A stretch of DNA of 64,000 bases from Helicobacter winghamensis ATCC BAA-430 (GTDB lineage: Bacteria > Campylobacterota > Campylobacteria > Campylobacterales > Helicobacteraceae). The stretch spans positions 806,001-870,000 of the forward strand of contig NZ_CP063533.1 in assembly GCF_028751035.1 (NCBI RefSeq), in the 5' to 3' direction. The notes under the pieces were generated by a model. It saw nothing but the letters and a program-made list of their open reading frames with translations. It searched no databases and had not been told where the DNA came from. Each line of letters starts with the position of its first letter. Within the stretch, counting starts at the first letter, position 1. Positions 1 through 9,100 of the stretch are shown one piece after another. The position numbers were made by a program, and so were the translations under genes.

Positions 1-75
1 GAGGATTTTTTTTCTATAATTTCAAGCAAAAATGAAAATGTGCAATATTTAGCAAATAGGATTCCTTTATGTTGA
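1..75 (+). CDS. truB: 3' end of an upstream gene, probably truB (partial)
   Basis: An open frame enters from the left edge and ends at the TGA at 73-75, giving about 24 residues that end in NRIPLC. It overlaps the csrA start by 7 bases, as in a tight operon. In Campylobacter the gene before csrA-ispE-smpB is truB (tRNA pseudouridine-55 synthase), so truB is the likely identity. The call rests on gene order; the fragment is too short to show a domain. Confidence 0.4.
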   Translation, partial: EDFFSIISSKNENVQYLANRIPLC

Positions 76-299
76 TATTATCCCGAAAAGAAAATGAAAG
101 CATTACCATTGGTGATTCTATAAAAATTAAAGTCATTGGTATTGATAAAGGCAGTGTAAAGCTGGGCTTTGAAGCACCGCCAGAGATGTTAATTTTACGC
201 GAAGAGCTAAAAATTGCTATCCAAGAAGAAAACAAAAAATCCTTACAACATAGCAAGACTGCACTTAATCAACTCTCTTTAATTAAAAAGAAAGTGTAA
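69..299 (+). CDS. csrA: Carbon storage regulator CsrA
   Basis: CsrA is a small dimeric RNA-binding protein that blocks or stabilises mRNAs at GGA motifs; in epsilonproteobacteria it affects flagellin, motility and stress genes. The 76-residue product begins [18 protein letters not shown], the family N-terminus, and contains the VKLGFEAP stretch of the core beta strands. Length matches the usual 60-80 residues. The stop codon overlaps the ispE ATG by one base (TAATG), which implies translational coupling within the truB-csrA-ispE-smpB operon. Identification is secure. Confidence 0.95.
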   Translation: MLILSRKENESITIGDSIKIKVIGIDKGSVKLGFEAPPEMLILREELKIAIQEENKKSLQHSKTALNQLSLIKKKV

Positions 300-1129
300 T
301 GCCTTTTAACACTTCATTAAATACTTGCTCTGTGGTAGCTAAAGCGTATGCAAAAGTAAATTTGTTTTTAAAAATCGTTGGCAAAACACAGATAAATAAC
401 ACTTTCTATCACCTTTTGCAATCGCGCTTTATGCGTGTTTCTACGCTTTTTGATACCTTAGGATTTAATTTTAATGCAAAGAGTTTTGAAATTTTAGGAA
501 ACTTTGATTGTAGCTTAGAGCAAAATACGATTTATAAAGCATTTCAAGAACTTTTGCCTTATCTTAATGCTGCACAAAAAGAATGCTTAAATCACACACA
601 AATTATTGTAGAAAAACAGATTCCAAGTGGTGGTGGATTGGGTGGTGGAAGCTCCAATGCAGCGTGTTTTTTGCAAGTTATAAATAAAGAATTTGATTTA
701 AGATTAAGCAAGCAAGAGTTAAGGGAAATTGGTGCTAGCATAGGGAGTGATGTTCCGTTTTTTCTAAGTGGCTTAGAATTGGCAAATGTAGAGGGCAGGG
801 GAGAGATTATAAGCCCTTATGAGTTGGAATCTAAATTTGAAGTGGAGATTATTAATCCTAATTTGCATTGTAGCACAAAAGAAGTGTTTCGAAGATACGC
901 AAAAGAGTTTTATAGCGCAAATGCAATTTCACAAATTAAAGCAGAGTCTTGGCTTACAAAAAGCAATGCAGAGATTTTAAACAATGACGCCTTTAGCAAT
1001 AATGACTTGCTTAAGCCACTTTTGAGAATGTATCCAAAGTTGGAATCGTATTTACAAAAGGATGTGTTTTTAAGCGGTAGTGGAAGTTGCTTTTGGACTT
1101 GTAAAAACAAGAGCTCAGGGGAAGCGTGA
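299..1129 (+). CDS. ispE: 4-diphosphocytidyl-2-C-methyl-D-erythritol kinase IspE
   Basis: This cytosolic GHMP-superfamily kinase phosphorylates CDP-methylerythritol in the non-mevalonate isoprenoid pathway. The 276-residue product has the early [11 protein letters not shown] segment typical of IspE and the glycine-rich ATP loop [14 protein letters not shown] near residues 107-120. A second conserved stretch, GSDVPFFL, follows, and the C-terminus carries the third GHMP motif (LSGSGSCF). Its TGA overlaps the smpB ATG (GTGATG), so translation of smpB is probably coupled. Length is normal for the family. Confidence 0.95.
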   Translation: MPFNTSLNTCSVVAKAYAKVNLFLKIVGKTQINNTFYHLLQSRFMRVSTLFDTLGFNFNAKSFEILGNFDCSLEQNTIYKAFQELLPYLNAAQKECLNHTQIIVEKQIPSGGGLGGGSSNAACFLQVINKEFDLRLSKQELREIGASIGSDVPFFLSGLELANVEGRGEIISPYELESKFEVEIINPNLHCSTKEVFRRYAKEFYSANAISQIKAESWLTKSNAEILNNDAFSNNDLLKPLLRMYPKLESYLQKDVFLSGSGSCFWTCKNKSSGEA

Positions 1130-1590
1130 TGAAAATTATTGCAACAAACAAAAAGGCAACCTTTGATTTTTTCATTTTAGATAAATTTGAAGCAGGCATT
1201 GCATTACAAGGTAGCGAAGTTAAGGCAATCCGTGCAGGTAAAGTGAATTTAAAAGACAGCTTTGTAAAAATTGTTAATGGTGAAGCCTTTTTGTTTCAAG
1301 CGCATATTGCAACACTTGCTACAACCAATTTGCATTATAAACCTGATGAAAAGCGACCGCGCAAGCTTTTACTACACAAAAAAGAGATCGATAAACTCTT
1401 TGGAAAAAGTCAAGTTGCAGGAATGAGCATTGTTGCATTAAAACTTTATTTTAACGCGCGCAATAAGGCAAAGCTTGAAATTGCGCTTGCTAAGGGGAAA
1501 AATCTCCACGATAAACGCGAAAGCTTAAAAGAAAAAATCCAAAAACGCGAAATCGCACAAAGTTTAAAAGAAATGCAAAAATTAAGATAA
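1129..1590 (+). CDS. smpB: SsrA-binding protein SmpB
   Basis: SmpB binds tmRNA and delivers it to stalled ribosomes for trans-translation. The 153-residue product contains the hallmark [20 protein letters not shown] segment (about residues 25-45), the Y..D..R.RKLLLHK region and a basic C-terminal tail that would fold in the decoding centre. A GTG lies one codon earlier, but the ATG overlapping the ispE stop is preferred. exbB follows after an 8-base gap. Confidence 0.96.
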   Translation: MKIIATNKKATFDFFILDKFEAGIALQGSEVKAIRAGKVNLKDSFVKIVNGEAFLFQAHIATLATTNLHYKPDEKRPRKLLLHKKEIDKLFGKSQVAGMSIVALKLYFNARNKAKLEIALAKGKNLHDKRESLKEKIQKREIAQSLKEMQKLR

Positions 1591-1598
1591 GGAATGAA

Positions 1599-2045
1599 AT
1601 GCCACTAAAAGAAATGGTTGAATATGGGGTCATTGGAGTTTTACTAGCAATGAGTGTAATTGCGCTTTGGGCTGGGATTGAAAGAATATTGTTTTATCGT
1701 CAAATTAAGCTTGAGCAATACACAAACAAAACAGAACTTGAAATTGATTTGTCTAAAAATCTAACACTCATTGCTACTATTGGCTCTAATGCACCTTATG
1801 TTGGGCTTTTAGGCACAGTGTTTGGGATAATCCTAACCTTTGTGCAATTAGGGCAATCTGGAATGGTAGATACCGCCAGTATTATGACAGGGCTTGCGTT
1901 AGCCTTGCAAGCCACAGCTGGGGGATTATTAGTTGCGATTCCTAGCATTGTTTTTTATAATCTTTTAATGCGAAAAAGCGAAGTGCTAGTTGCGCAATGG
2001 GAAGTTTTAGGAGAAAAGGGCTTGCTAAAAGAAGGCGGAAAATGA
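1599..2045 (+). CDS. exbB: ExbB/TolQ-type proton channel subunit
   Basis: Inner-membrane subunit of an ExbB-ExbD proton motor that energises TonB-dependent outer-membrane transport. The 148-residue protein is the short form seen in Helicobacter, with three hydrophobic segments: near residues 10-28, about 52-80 (NAPYVGLLGTVFGIILTF) and about 95-122 (ALALQATAGGLLVAIPSIVF). The GLLGTV.GI and ALQATAGGLLVAIP stretches are family motifs. Its stop overlaps the exbD start (ATGA), so the pair is co-translated. TolQ is a possible alternative name, but the context matches H. pylori exbB-exbD. Confidence 0.9.
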   Translation: MPLKEMVEYGVIGVLLAMSVIALWAGIERILFYRQIKLEQYTNKTELEIDLSKNLTLIATIGSNAPYVGLLGTVFGIILTFVQLGQSGMVDTASIMTGLALALQATAGGLLVAIPSIVFYNLLMRKSEVLVAQWEVLGEKGLLKEGGK

Positions 2046-2428
2046 AGCATTTTAGGAGAATGGATACAATAAATATTGTGCCTTTTATTGATATTATGCT
2101 AGTTTTGTTAGTGATTGTGCTAACAAGTGCAACCTTTATTGCGCAAGGCAAAATTCCTATTGCAATTCCACAAGCGCAAGGCTCACAAGAGATTCCAAAG
2201 CATAAAAAAAGTATTGAGATTACCATTGATGAGCAAGGGCATTATTATTATGATGGTAAGGGAATGGAGCTAGATGGCATTGAAATGGCATTAACTAAGC
2301 TTCCAAAAGATACTCCAATTCTTTTGCGTGGAGATCAAAAGAGTTATTTTGAACAATTTGTAAAACTAGTTGGAATTTTAAATCAAACAGGGCATAGCAA
2401 TGTTGATGTGGAAGTGCAACGCAAATAA
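2042..2428 (+). CDS. exbD: ExbD/TolR-type energy transducer subunit
   Basis: Partner of ExbB. The 128-residue protein has a short cytoplasmic N-terminus, one membrane helix with the essential aspartate (NIVPFIDIMLVLLVIVLTSA) and a periplasmic domain of about 90 residues, the standard layout. The frame stays open upstream to 1997, but the ATG at 2042, inside the ATGA overlap with exbB, is the natural coupled start and gives the usual N-terminus. A small membrane-protein gene follows after 9 bases. Confidence 0.9.
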   Translation: MKHFRRMDTINIVPFIDIMLVLLVIVLTSATFIAQGKIPIAIPQAQGSQEIPKHKKSIEITIDEQGHYYYDGKGMELDGIEMALTKLPKDTPILLRGDQKSYFEQFVKLVGILNQTGHSNVDVEVQRK

Positions 2429-2437
2429 GGAGAGAGT

Positions 2438-2617
2438 TTGTTAAGAGAAAGTTATGATTTAGGCACGCTAATTTCAGCAGTGATTACCTTTATGATTGTT
2501 GTGCTTGCGATTCGTTTTGCGCTATATTTTGCAAACCGCAAAGGCTCACAAATCCAAAAACCAGATTGGTTAGATGATGAGAGATTTGAAGTCAAAAAGA
2601 AAAAAAATAAGAGATAA
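2438..2617 (+). CDS. Small single-span membrane protein (TTG start)
   Basis: A 59-residue frame starts at TTG (2438) just after a strong ribosome site, AAGGAGAGA (2427-2435). The product has a short N-terminus, one hydrophobic helix (about residues 9-31, TLISAVITFMIVVLAIRFAL), then a hydrophilic tail ending in a run of lysines. It exactly fills the gap between exbD and the ZorA-like gene, with a ribosome site for the next gene directly after its stop. No family is recognised. Position suggests a partner of one of the two flanking proton-motor pairs; this is inference. Confidence 0.65.
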   Translation: MLRESYDLGTLISAVITFMIVVLAIRFALYFANRKGSQIQKPDWLDDERFEVKKKKNKR

Positions 2618-2625
2618 GGAAAGTT

Positions 2626-5277
2626 ATGGAAACTTTGCTAATTAATGGGATTTTTACGCTATTTATGCTAGCCCTTGCATTTTGGGATTATAAGAGTTAT
2701 GGCAAGCAAAAGCATAGAGATTTTAAATCTATTATTATGAGTGCTGGAGTTTTAGGGACATTTGTTGGAATCTTTGTAGGCTTGCAAGATTTTGATGTTA
2801 GCAATGTTGAAAACTCCGTGCCATCGCTCTTAGCGGGCTTGCAAACGGCGTTTTATACCTCTATTTTAGGTATGGCTTTAGCAATTTTGCTTTCAATCTT
2901 ACAAAAAAGCAAGGCAGTTAAGAGTGATTTTGAAAATATGCTAGATTACTTTTCTCTGCAAGCAGGCAAGTTAGATAGTTTAGAGAAACTAGAAGCATTA
3001 AATGAGATTAAAAACACATTAAAAGGGATTGCTGAACAAAATAAAGAAAAATTAGAATCGCAAAATACCTATCAAACAGCACAGCTTGCAAACCTAAAAA
3101 CACTAGAAAATTCTTTTAACACTACAAATACAACCCTAAAAGAAGCAATGCACCACTTAGCCAAAGGGGCTAGCAAGGAACTAATTGCTGCTTTACAAGA
3201 AGTGATTAAGGACTTTAATTTACGCATTACCGATCAATTTGGGGATAATTTTAAGGAGCTAAACAACGCCGTTACACAAATGATTGCGTGGCAAAATAGT
3301 TATAAAGATTCTATTGCAGGATTAGATAATAGCCTAAAAAGCACCCTTAAACTTTTTGATTCTACTAAGGAATCTTTAGAACTTGTTGCAAGTCGGAATA
3401 GTGAAGTGCTAGAAGTGTATAGCGCCTTAGCAAAGAGCATTGAAGCTTCACGCATTGAAAATGAAAAATTAGCGGTGCTTTTAAGCGGATTTGAAAATAT
3501 GCACGCAAAGGCGGAGTTAGCACTTAAAGGCGTTGAAGAATTAAGTAAAAATTTAGATTCCACACACGAAAAATCCCTAAATTACACTAAAGAATCTCTC
3601 CAAGAAGTGCAAGGATTCCTAACACAAAGCACGCAAGAATATCAACAACGCGCACAAGATTCACTAGAAAATAACCTTAAAGCACTTCAAGAAGATGCAA
3701 AGCAACAAAAAGAATCCCTATTGGCGCTCCAAGAGGCGTTTAATGCCTTTAATAGTGCGTATTTGACACAAAACAAAGAGCAACTTACAAATCTCTTAGA
3801 CGCACTAAAAGAAGAGTTAAGCACATTTGTGGAATCCTTTGTGGAAAGTGATTCTAAGCTAAAGCATAAAAATTTAGAGATGATTTCACATATCCAAAAC
3901 AGCATACAAGAACGACTAAATGGAGTGCAAGAAAGCTTTAAAGAGAGTTTAGGAGTGCTAGAGAACGCACAAAAGGAATCCTTGCTTTTAATTGAAGAGC
4001 AAGCTAAACGCAGTGATGATGTGCTTATGCGTCATACACAAGAAATGGGAAGCGTGGTTGAAAAAGCAAGCCACCACTTGCAAGAATTAAGCGATAAAAC
4101 ACAGCAAAATTTAAGCAAAAATGCCGACACATTAGAGCAACATATCACAAATGCGGTGCTAAACTTTGATTCATTACTTGGAAAAACAACAAAAAGCTTA
4201 GAAGAAAACTTTGAAGATTCTAAAAATACCTTAATGGAATTAAGCAAAGAGATAGAATCGCAAATGGTTGTAACTACAAAATCGCTCAATTCCTTGCTTA
4301 ATGATACCGCACAATCCCTAAGCACAAGCACGCACAACATTGAAAATTCACTCACACAAACAAGCGAAACTCTAACAGAATGCTTTAAGCAAACAACAGA
4401 TTCTATTGCGCAAAACTTAGAATCCACTACAAATAATATGGGGCAGAGTGTAGCAAACTTGCTAGAGCAAAGCCAAACTTATAGCCAAAATCTCAATACG
4501 CTTTTAAAAAATAGTGTGAAAACCTTTGCAAACAGCTTAGAGCAATTACAAAAAGATTCCACACAATACACGCAAGAGATTCAAGGACAAATGCGCGCAA
4601 ACTTCGCAGAATCCTATAAAAACGCACTAGAATCTTTAAGTGCATATCTAAAAAACACTACAAACACTTATCAAAATAAACTCCAAGAGTTATCAAAACT
4701 TGGTATAGAAAATCATCAAACTATTAGCCAAAATTTGCATACACAGCTTAATACAATTATAAAAGATTTTGAAAATAATACTAAAAATGTAATCCAAAGC
4801 AATGCAACTCTAGCAGAAAATTTACTCAAATTATCCACAAAATCACTAGATACGCATTCACAAAAAATCATACAAAATTACAGCAATTTAGATAATAACA
4901 TCAAAACAACGCTACAAGAAATGGCAAAAAATTATCTAACAATGCTAGAACTTCTTACAAAACAAAGCCTTGAAACACCTAAAAATGCGAGTGTAGAGCT
5001 GCTTAACGCCTTTAACCACTTGCAAAAAAATCTAGGCGAAGCTCTAACACAAACTTATCTTTCATTAGAGAGCAATCGTAAAGAAATTGACGCGATTTTA
5101 AAAATCACGCAAACAAATATCACCACTTCCCTAAGTCAAACCACAGAGCTTAATAACACTCTGTGTAAATCTCTAGGGGAATTAGATAGCGCATTATCTA
5201 ATATTACTTTAGGATTCCGCCAAGATTATGAGTGGTTTTTGCGTAGAATCCGCGAGCTAATGGGGGCTAGGGGATAA
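2626..5277 (+). CDS. ZorA-like MotA/TolQ-family motor protein with giant coiled-coil tail
   Basis: The 883-residue product has three membrane helices in its first 110 residues. Helices 2 and 3 carry MotA/TolQ-type motifs (GVLGTFVGIFVGLQDFDV and SLLAGLQTAFYTSILGM). The remaining roughly 750 residues are hydrophilic, rich in Gln, Asn, Ser, Leu and Lys, and predicted helical, a long cytoplasmic rod. This layout is that of ZorA of the Zorya anti-phage system. The gene overlaps the next by one base (ATAATGG), and that neighbour is MotB/ZorB-like. No ZorC, ZorD or ZorE lies in the window, so a defence role is unproven. A non-defence PMF motor is the alternative. Confidence 0.75.
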   Translation: METLLINGIFTLFMLALAFWDYKSYGKQKHRDFKSIIMSAGVLGTFVGIFVGLQDFDVSNVENSVPSLLAGLQTAFYTSILGMALAILLSILQKSKAVKSDFENMLDYFSLQAGKLDSLEKLEALNEIKNTLKGIAEQNKEKLESQNTYQTAQLANLKTLENSFNTTNTTLKEAMHHLAKGASKELIAALQEVIKDFNLRITDQFGDNFKELNNAVTQMIAWQNSYKDSIAGLDNSLKSTLKLFDSTKESLELVASRNSEVLEVYSALAKSIEASRIENEKLAVLLSGFENMHAKAELALKGVEELSKNLDSTHEKSLNYTKESLQEVQGFLTQSTQEYQQRAQDSLENNLKALQEDAKQQKESLLALQEAFNAFNSAYLTQNKEQLTNLLDALKEELSTFVESFVESDSKLKHKNLEMISHIQNSIQERLNGVQESFKESLGVLENAQKESLLLIEEQAKRSDDVLMRHTQEMGSVVEKASHHLQELSDKTQQNLSKNADTLEQHITNAVLNFDSLLGKTTKSLEENFEDSKNTLMELSKEIESQMVVTTKSLNSLLNDTAQSLSTSTHNIENSLTQTSETLTECFKQTTDSIAQNLESTTNNMGQSVANLLEQSQTYSQNLNTLLKNSVKTFANSLEQLQKDSTQYTQEIQGQMRANFAESYKNALESLSAYLKNTTNTYQNKLQELSKLGIENHQTISQNLHTQLNTIIKDFENNTKNVIQSNATLAENLLKLSTKSLDTHSQKIIQNYSNLDNNIKTTLQEMAKNYLTMLELLTKQSLETPKNASVELLNAFNHLQKNLGEALTQTYLSLESNRKEIDAILKITQTNITTSLSQTTELNNTLCKSLGELDSALSNITLGFRQDYEWFLRRIRELMGARG

Positions 5278-6035
5278 TGGAGAGCAAAGGGAGCGAGTGG
5301 ATTAGTATCTCTGATATGATGGCAGGGGTGATGATGATTTTCTTGCTAATTGCTGTATCTTATATGGTAGTAATTAGCAAAACGCAAAAGCAACTAGCCT
5401 TGCAAAATGCGGAGCTAAAAGAGCTAAATCGGCAAATGAGCGATATTGCAAAAACGCACGAAGATTTAAAAATCACCCTGCATAAAGATTTGCTTGCAGA
5501 ATTCTCCAAAAATTTGGAATCTTGGAATGCTGAGATTGACGCAGACAACACGGTGCGTTTTAGAGAGCCTGAAATTTTGTTTGACTCTGGAAAAAAGGAA
5601 GTAAAAACAAGATTCCAAGAAATTTTAGATGATTTTTTTCCGCGTTATATTAAGATTTTAACGCAAGAAAAATACAAAAACGACATTGAAGAAATTAGAA
5701 TTGAAGGGCACACTTCCACAGAATGGCAAAATGCAAAAACACTAGAATCGCGTTATTTGGGTAATGCCGAACTCTCACAAGCAAGGGCTTTAGAAGTGTT
5801 AAAGTATTGCTTTTCTAATCCAGTAATAAAGGCAGATAAACAATGGCTTATTAAGGTTTTGCGTGCAAATGGATTATCCTTTGCCAAGCCTTTAGAAACA
5901 GCGGAATTATCACGCCGTGTAGAGTTTAAAGCTCTCACAAAAAGCAACCAAAAAATTATGGATATTTTAGACATTAATAAAGAAAAAGACGCAGCACAAG
6001 CAAAACTTAAAAGCAATTCTAATCAAACACAATAA
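5277..6035 (+). CDS. ZorB-like MotB/OmpA-family stator protein
   Basis: The 252-residue protein has a short cytoplasmic N-terminus and one membrane helix (SISDMMAGVMMIFLLIAVSY, residues 10-30) with an aspartate placed like the proton-carrying Asp of MotB. A short coiled coil follows, then an OmpA-type peptidoglycan-binding domain (about residues 95-215) with ILFDSG, IRIEGHTSTEW and LSQARALEVL. The IEGHTS.EW and LSQ.RA motifs recall ZorB. With the preceding gene it should form a proton-driven motor anchored to the cell wall. An ordinary flagellar MotB is unlikely, as the C-terminus and partner differ. Confidence 0.77.
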   Translation: MESKGSEWISISDMMAGVMMIFLLIAVSYMVVISKTQKQLALQNAELKELNRQMSDIAKTHEDLKITLHKDLLAEFSKNLESWNAEIDADNTVRFREPEILFDSGKKEVKTRFQEILDDFFPRYIKILTQEKYKNDIEEIRIEGHTSTEWQNAKTLESRYLGNAELSQARALEVLKYCFSNPVIKADKQWLIKVLRANGLSFAKPLETAELSRRVEFKALTKSNQKIMDILDINKEKDAAQAKLKSNSNQTQ

Positions 6036-6044
6036 AGGAATATT

Positions 6045-7310
6045 ATGTTAGAAAAATTAGTTTTTACAAAGCAAAATCCTAGCGTTTTTGGCGGGACAAT
6101 GATTATTGCAGGAACTGCCATTGGTGCTGGAATGCTAGCGTTGCCTACAATTAGTGCTGGTATGTGGCTTTGGTATTCTTTGGGCTTAATGGCTTTAACT
6201 TGGCTTTTAATGCTTTTAAGCGCGCAAGCGCTTTTGGAAGTAAATTTATATTATGCGCCCGGTTCTAGCTTTCATACGCTTGTTAAAGATAATCTTGGAA
6301 AATTTTGGAATCTTGTTAATGGCTTAAGTGTAGCGTTTGTGCTGTATATTTTGATTTATGCTTATGTAAGTGGCGGTGGTTCAATGGTAATGCACACTTC
6401 AATGGCAGTTTTTGGCTATGAGCCACCTAAAGCATTAGCAGGATTGTTTTTTGGAATCTTATTAAGTGGTTGTGTGTGGTGGAGCACCTATCTTGTAGAT
6501 AGGCTTTCTGTTGTGCTAATTGGTGGAATGGTTTTAACCTTTATCTTTGCAATGAGTGGAATGCTTGGTGAAGTGAAGCTTGCAAATTTGCTAAATGTTA
6601 ATAGCGATGATAGCCCTTATGAGATTTTTATTTTTGTGGCTCTCTCTACTTATTTAACTTCTTTTTGTTTTCACGCAAGCGTGCCTAGCCTTGTAAAATA
6701 CTTTGGCAAAGAACCAAAGCGTATCAATAAATGCTTGGTATATGGGACGCTTATCACGCTTTTTGCGTATTTAGTATGGATTGTTGCGTGTGATGGCAAT
6801 ATTGCGCGTGCAGATTTTAAAGAAGTGATTGCACAAGGTGGAAATGTTAGCCACCTAATTGCCGCTGCAAGCTCAAATTTAAATGGAGCATTTCTGTTAA
6901 GAATGCTAGAAGCCTTTGCTTTTCTAGCAGTTGTTACTTCATTTTTAGGGGCTGGGCTTGGGTTGTTTGATTATATCGCGGATTTATGTGGTTTTGATGA
7001 TAGCAGACTTGGACGCACAAAAACACTTCTAGTTTCTTTTGCGCCACCAATTTTGCTTGAAATGCTTTTTCCTAATGGTTTTTTAGTTGCAATTGGTTGG
7101 GCTGGGCTTGCTGCTACAATTTGGTCTGTGATTATCCCTGCTTTATTACTTAAGGCAAACAGAAAACGCCTTGAAAAACTTCCGCAAGAACAAAGCGCAT
7201 TTCGTGTAAAAGGCGGAGATTTCACTATTTATATACTTCTTGTTTTTGGCTGTGTGGTAGGAGTTTGCCATATTTTATATGTGTTAAATTATTTGCCAAT
7301 GTATCAATAA
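6045..7310 (+). CDS. Aromatic amino-acid permease (Mtr/TyrP family)
   Basis: A 421-residue inner-membrane protein with about eleven hydrophobic helices. The opening segment GGTMIIAGTAIGAGMLALPT is the signature of the HAAAP transporters, which import tryptophan or tyrosine by proton symport. The C-terminal half (LVAIGWAGLAATIWSVIIPA) also fits TyrP/Mtr. Substrate cannot be told from sequence. It starts 9 bases after the ZorB-like gene, behind the site AAAGGA, and a methyltransferase-like gene follows after one base, so all three may share a transcript although their roles look unrelated. Confidence 0.87.
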   Translation: MLEKLVFTKQNPSVFGGTMIIAGTAIGAGMLALPTISAGMWLWYSLGLMALTWLLMLLSAQALLEVNLYYAPGSSFHTLVKDNLGKFWNLVNGLSVAFVLYILIYAYVSGGGSMVMHTSMAVFGYEPPKALAGLFFGILLSGCVWWSTYLVDRLSVVLIGGMVLTFIFAMSGMLGEVKLANLLNVNSDDSPYEIFIFVALSTYLTSFCFHASVPSLVKYFGKEPKRINKCLVYGTLITLFAYLVWIVACDGNIARADFKEVIAQGGNVSHLIAAASSNLNGAFLLRMLEAFAFLAVVTSFLGAGLGLFDYIADLCGFDDSRLGRTKTLLVSFAPPILLEMLFPNGFLVAIGWAGLAATIWSVIIPALLLKANRKRLEKLPQEQSAFRVKGGDFTIYILLVFGCVVGVCHILYVLNYLPMYQ

Positions 7311-7311
7311 A

Positions 7312-8943
7312 ATGAAAGAATTATTGCGCGTTTTTAATTATATTCAAAAGTATCACGAAGATAATTTTGATATTTTATATCTTGTTTTAGAGTTTTTATT
7401 TTTTATCAAAGACAAAGAACAGGGCAGTGCACTATTAATGCAAAAAGACAAAGAAAAAGCATTAGAAAATTTTAAGAGTCATTTGCAAGAAATTGGCTTG
7501 GAGTATTTCGGATTCCATAGTGATTTAAATTACAAAAAAGTTTTAAAATCCCTGCAGGGCTTTGATATAAAAGCGCAAACTTTGTGGGAGTTTATCCAAG
7601 CAATCACAATGCAAAAAACAATCCTTAAACTTTATGAATACGCAACACCAGCAGAGATAAACGCTTTAGTCTATGGAATTTTAGATATAAAAAGTGGAGA
7701 AAGTGTTTATAATCCCTGCTGTGGGCTTGGCTCTTGGTTGCTGCATTTAAAGCTACACACCAAAGATTGCGCATTTTATGGCGCAGATATTAATCCTAAA
7801 TCAATCCGTATTGCTAAGGCTCTTGCGCTATTATTGGAGTTTAAAACCTGCTCTTTAAGCATTAAAGATATTTTTAGTGAGCCTTTTAAAACAGAATCTA
7901 AATTTGATAAAGTCTTTTGCCATCCACCATTACTAAGCCATTTAAGCCTTAAAGCACCTAGAGAATCAAAACTTGCCCCTTACAATAAAACCGCATTAGA
8001 AATCCCTTTTATAGATTATTCCTTAATGCGTTTTAGTAAAAAAGCAGTTTTTATTGTGCGCACTTCACTTTTAAGCAAGGGAGCAGGAGAGCGATTGTGT
8101 AAATATTTATTAAAAAATGGATTATTAGAATCTGTTATTGAATTGCCTGATAATATTTTTCCTTATAAAACAGAATCTTATTCTATTTTAGTAATTTCAA
8201 ATACAAATAAACGCTGTTTATTTATCAACGCGCGGGATTTTTATATAAAAGAGGGCAAATACCATAAGCTAATTAATCTTGAAGAAATCCTAGATTTATA
8301 TTTTTCTAAGCAAAACACAAAATATTCTAATTTTGTAGAATATGCAAAAATCAAGGGTATAAATTTGTGTTTATTCGAGAGTCAAAACTCTACACAAATC
8401 CCATTAGGAAGCCTTTTAGACTGCATTTATAGGGGTGCTCGTATCGTTTCTAAAAACGATAGTGATTTAATCTCTTGTTATGATTTTGGGATTAAAGATT
8501 TTAATCCTTATGGCTTTAGCGATAATTTTTGCGATTCCACACTAAAGGCAAATAGCAAGCAACTTGAAGTGTTAAAAATTAAGCCTTATGATATTTTGCT
8601 TTCAATGCGTGGTGTAACCCCAAAAGTTGCAATTATTAGCAAAGAAGCAGAGAATAAAATCATTCTTGCAAATGCTGGAATCTTAGTGCTTCGTTTTAAA
8701 GATTATAAAGTTGCAAAGGCATTGTATTTTTATTTTTTAAGCAAAGCAGGGCAGGAGCTTCTTAAGTCTTTTTATCTAAAACACAATGAACGCGTGGGTG
8801 AAAAAGAGATAAAAGCATTAGCATTACCACAAGATTTTTTAGATTCCTTAGAGAGCTATAATGCAGACTTTGAAAAGTTATGCGAATATGGAGAAATAGT
8901 AGCAAAATACACAAGTGCGATAAAAAAAACTTTAGGCTTTTAA
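7312..8943 (+). CDS. HsdM-HsdS-like fusion: N6-adenine methyltransferase fold plus specificity domain
   Basis: The 543-residue product has an HsdM-type helical N-terminus, a Rossmann-fold methylase core (about residues 105-330) and a C-terminal part like an HsdS target-recognition domain (from about residue 360, with LGSLLDCIYRGARI and later DILLSMRGVTPKVAII). Motif I reads NPCCGLGSWL instead of the usual DPACGSGGFL type. The catalytic motif IV, normally NPPF/Y, reads CHPPL (about 203-207). Loss of the Asn and the aromatic residue casts doubt on methyl transfer. No HsdR-like gene is nearby. It may be a degenerate or repurposed DNA-binding protein. Confidence 0.7.
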   Translation: MKELLRVFNYIQKYHEDNFDILYLVLEFLFFIKDKEQGSALLMQKDKEKALENFKSHLQEIGLEYFGFHSDLNYKKVLKSLQGFDIKAQTLWEFIQAITMQKTILKLYEYATPAEINALVYGILDIKSGESVYNPCCGLGSWLLHLKLHTKDCAFYGADINPKSIRIAKALALLLEFKTCSLSIKDIFSEPFKTESKFDKVFCHPPLLSHLSLKAPRESKLAPYNKTALEIPFIDYSLMRFSKKAVFIVRTSLLSKGAGERLCKYLLKNGLLESVIELPDNIFPYKTESYSILVISNTNKRCLFINARDFYIKEGKYHKLINLEEILDLYFSKQNTKYSNFVEYAKIKGINLCLFESQNSTQIPLGSLLDCIYRGARIVSKNDSDLISCYDFGIKDFNPYGFSDNFCDSTLKANSKQLEVLKIKPYDILLSMRGVTPKVAIISKEAENKIILANAGILVLRFKDYKVAKALYFYFLSKAGQELLKSFYLKHNERVGEKEIKALALPQDFLDSLESYNADFEKLCEYGEIVAKYTSAIKKTLGF

Positions 8944-9034
8944 AGCTAAAAATTTTTTAGATTCCATTTTCAAACATTCTTAAAAGCCCAAATTTTCTAA
9001 GAAACTTCAGAAAAAATAAATTAAAAATGTTTTA

Positions 9035-9063
9035 TTGAATTGTATTGTTTAAAAGAATATAAT
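9035..9063 (+). promoter_or_regulatory. Promoter of the autotransporter gene
   Basis: TTGAAT (9035-9040), 17 bases, then TATAAT (9058-9063). A strong ribosome site, AAGGAG (9089-9094), precedes the ATG at 9101. This is an unusually canonical sigma-70 promoter for this genome. Confidence 0.65.
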
Positions 9064-9100
9064 AAATCATTTTTATTTTTACAAATATAAGGAGAAATAA

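Noticed and set aside
2626-5277. Chemoreceptor or phage tape-measure protein
   Set aside because: No MCP signalling tip and no phage genes nearby; the three N-terminal helices and the OmpA-domain partner indicate a MotA/ZorA-type motor.
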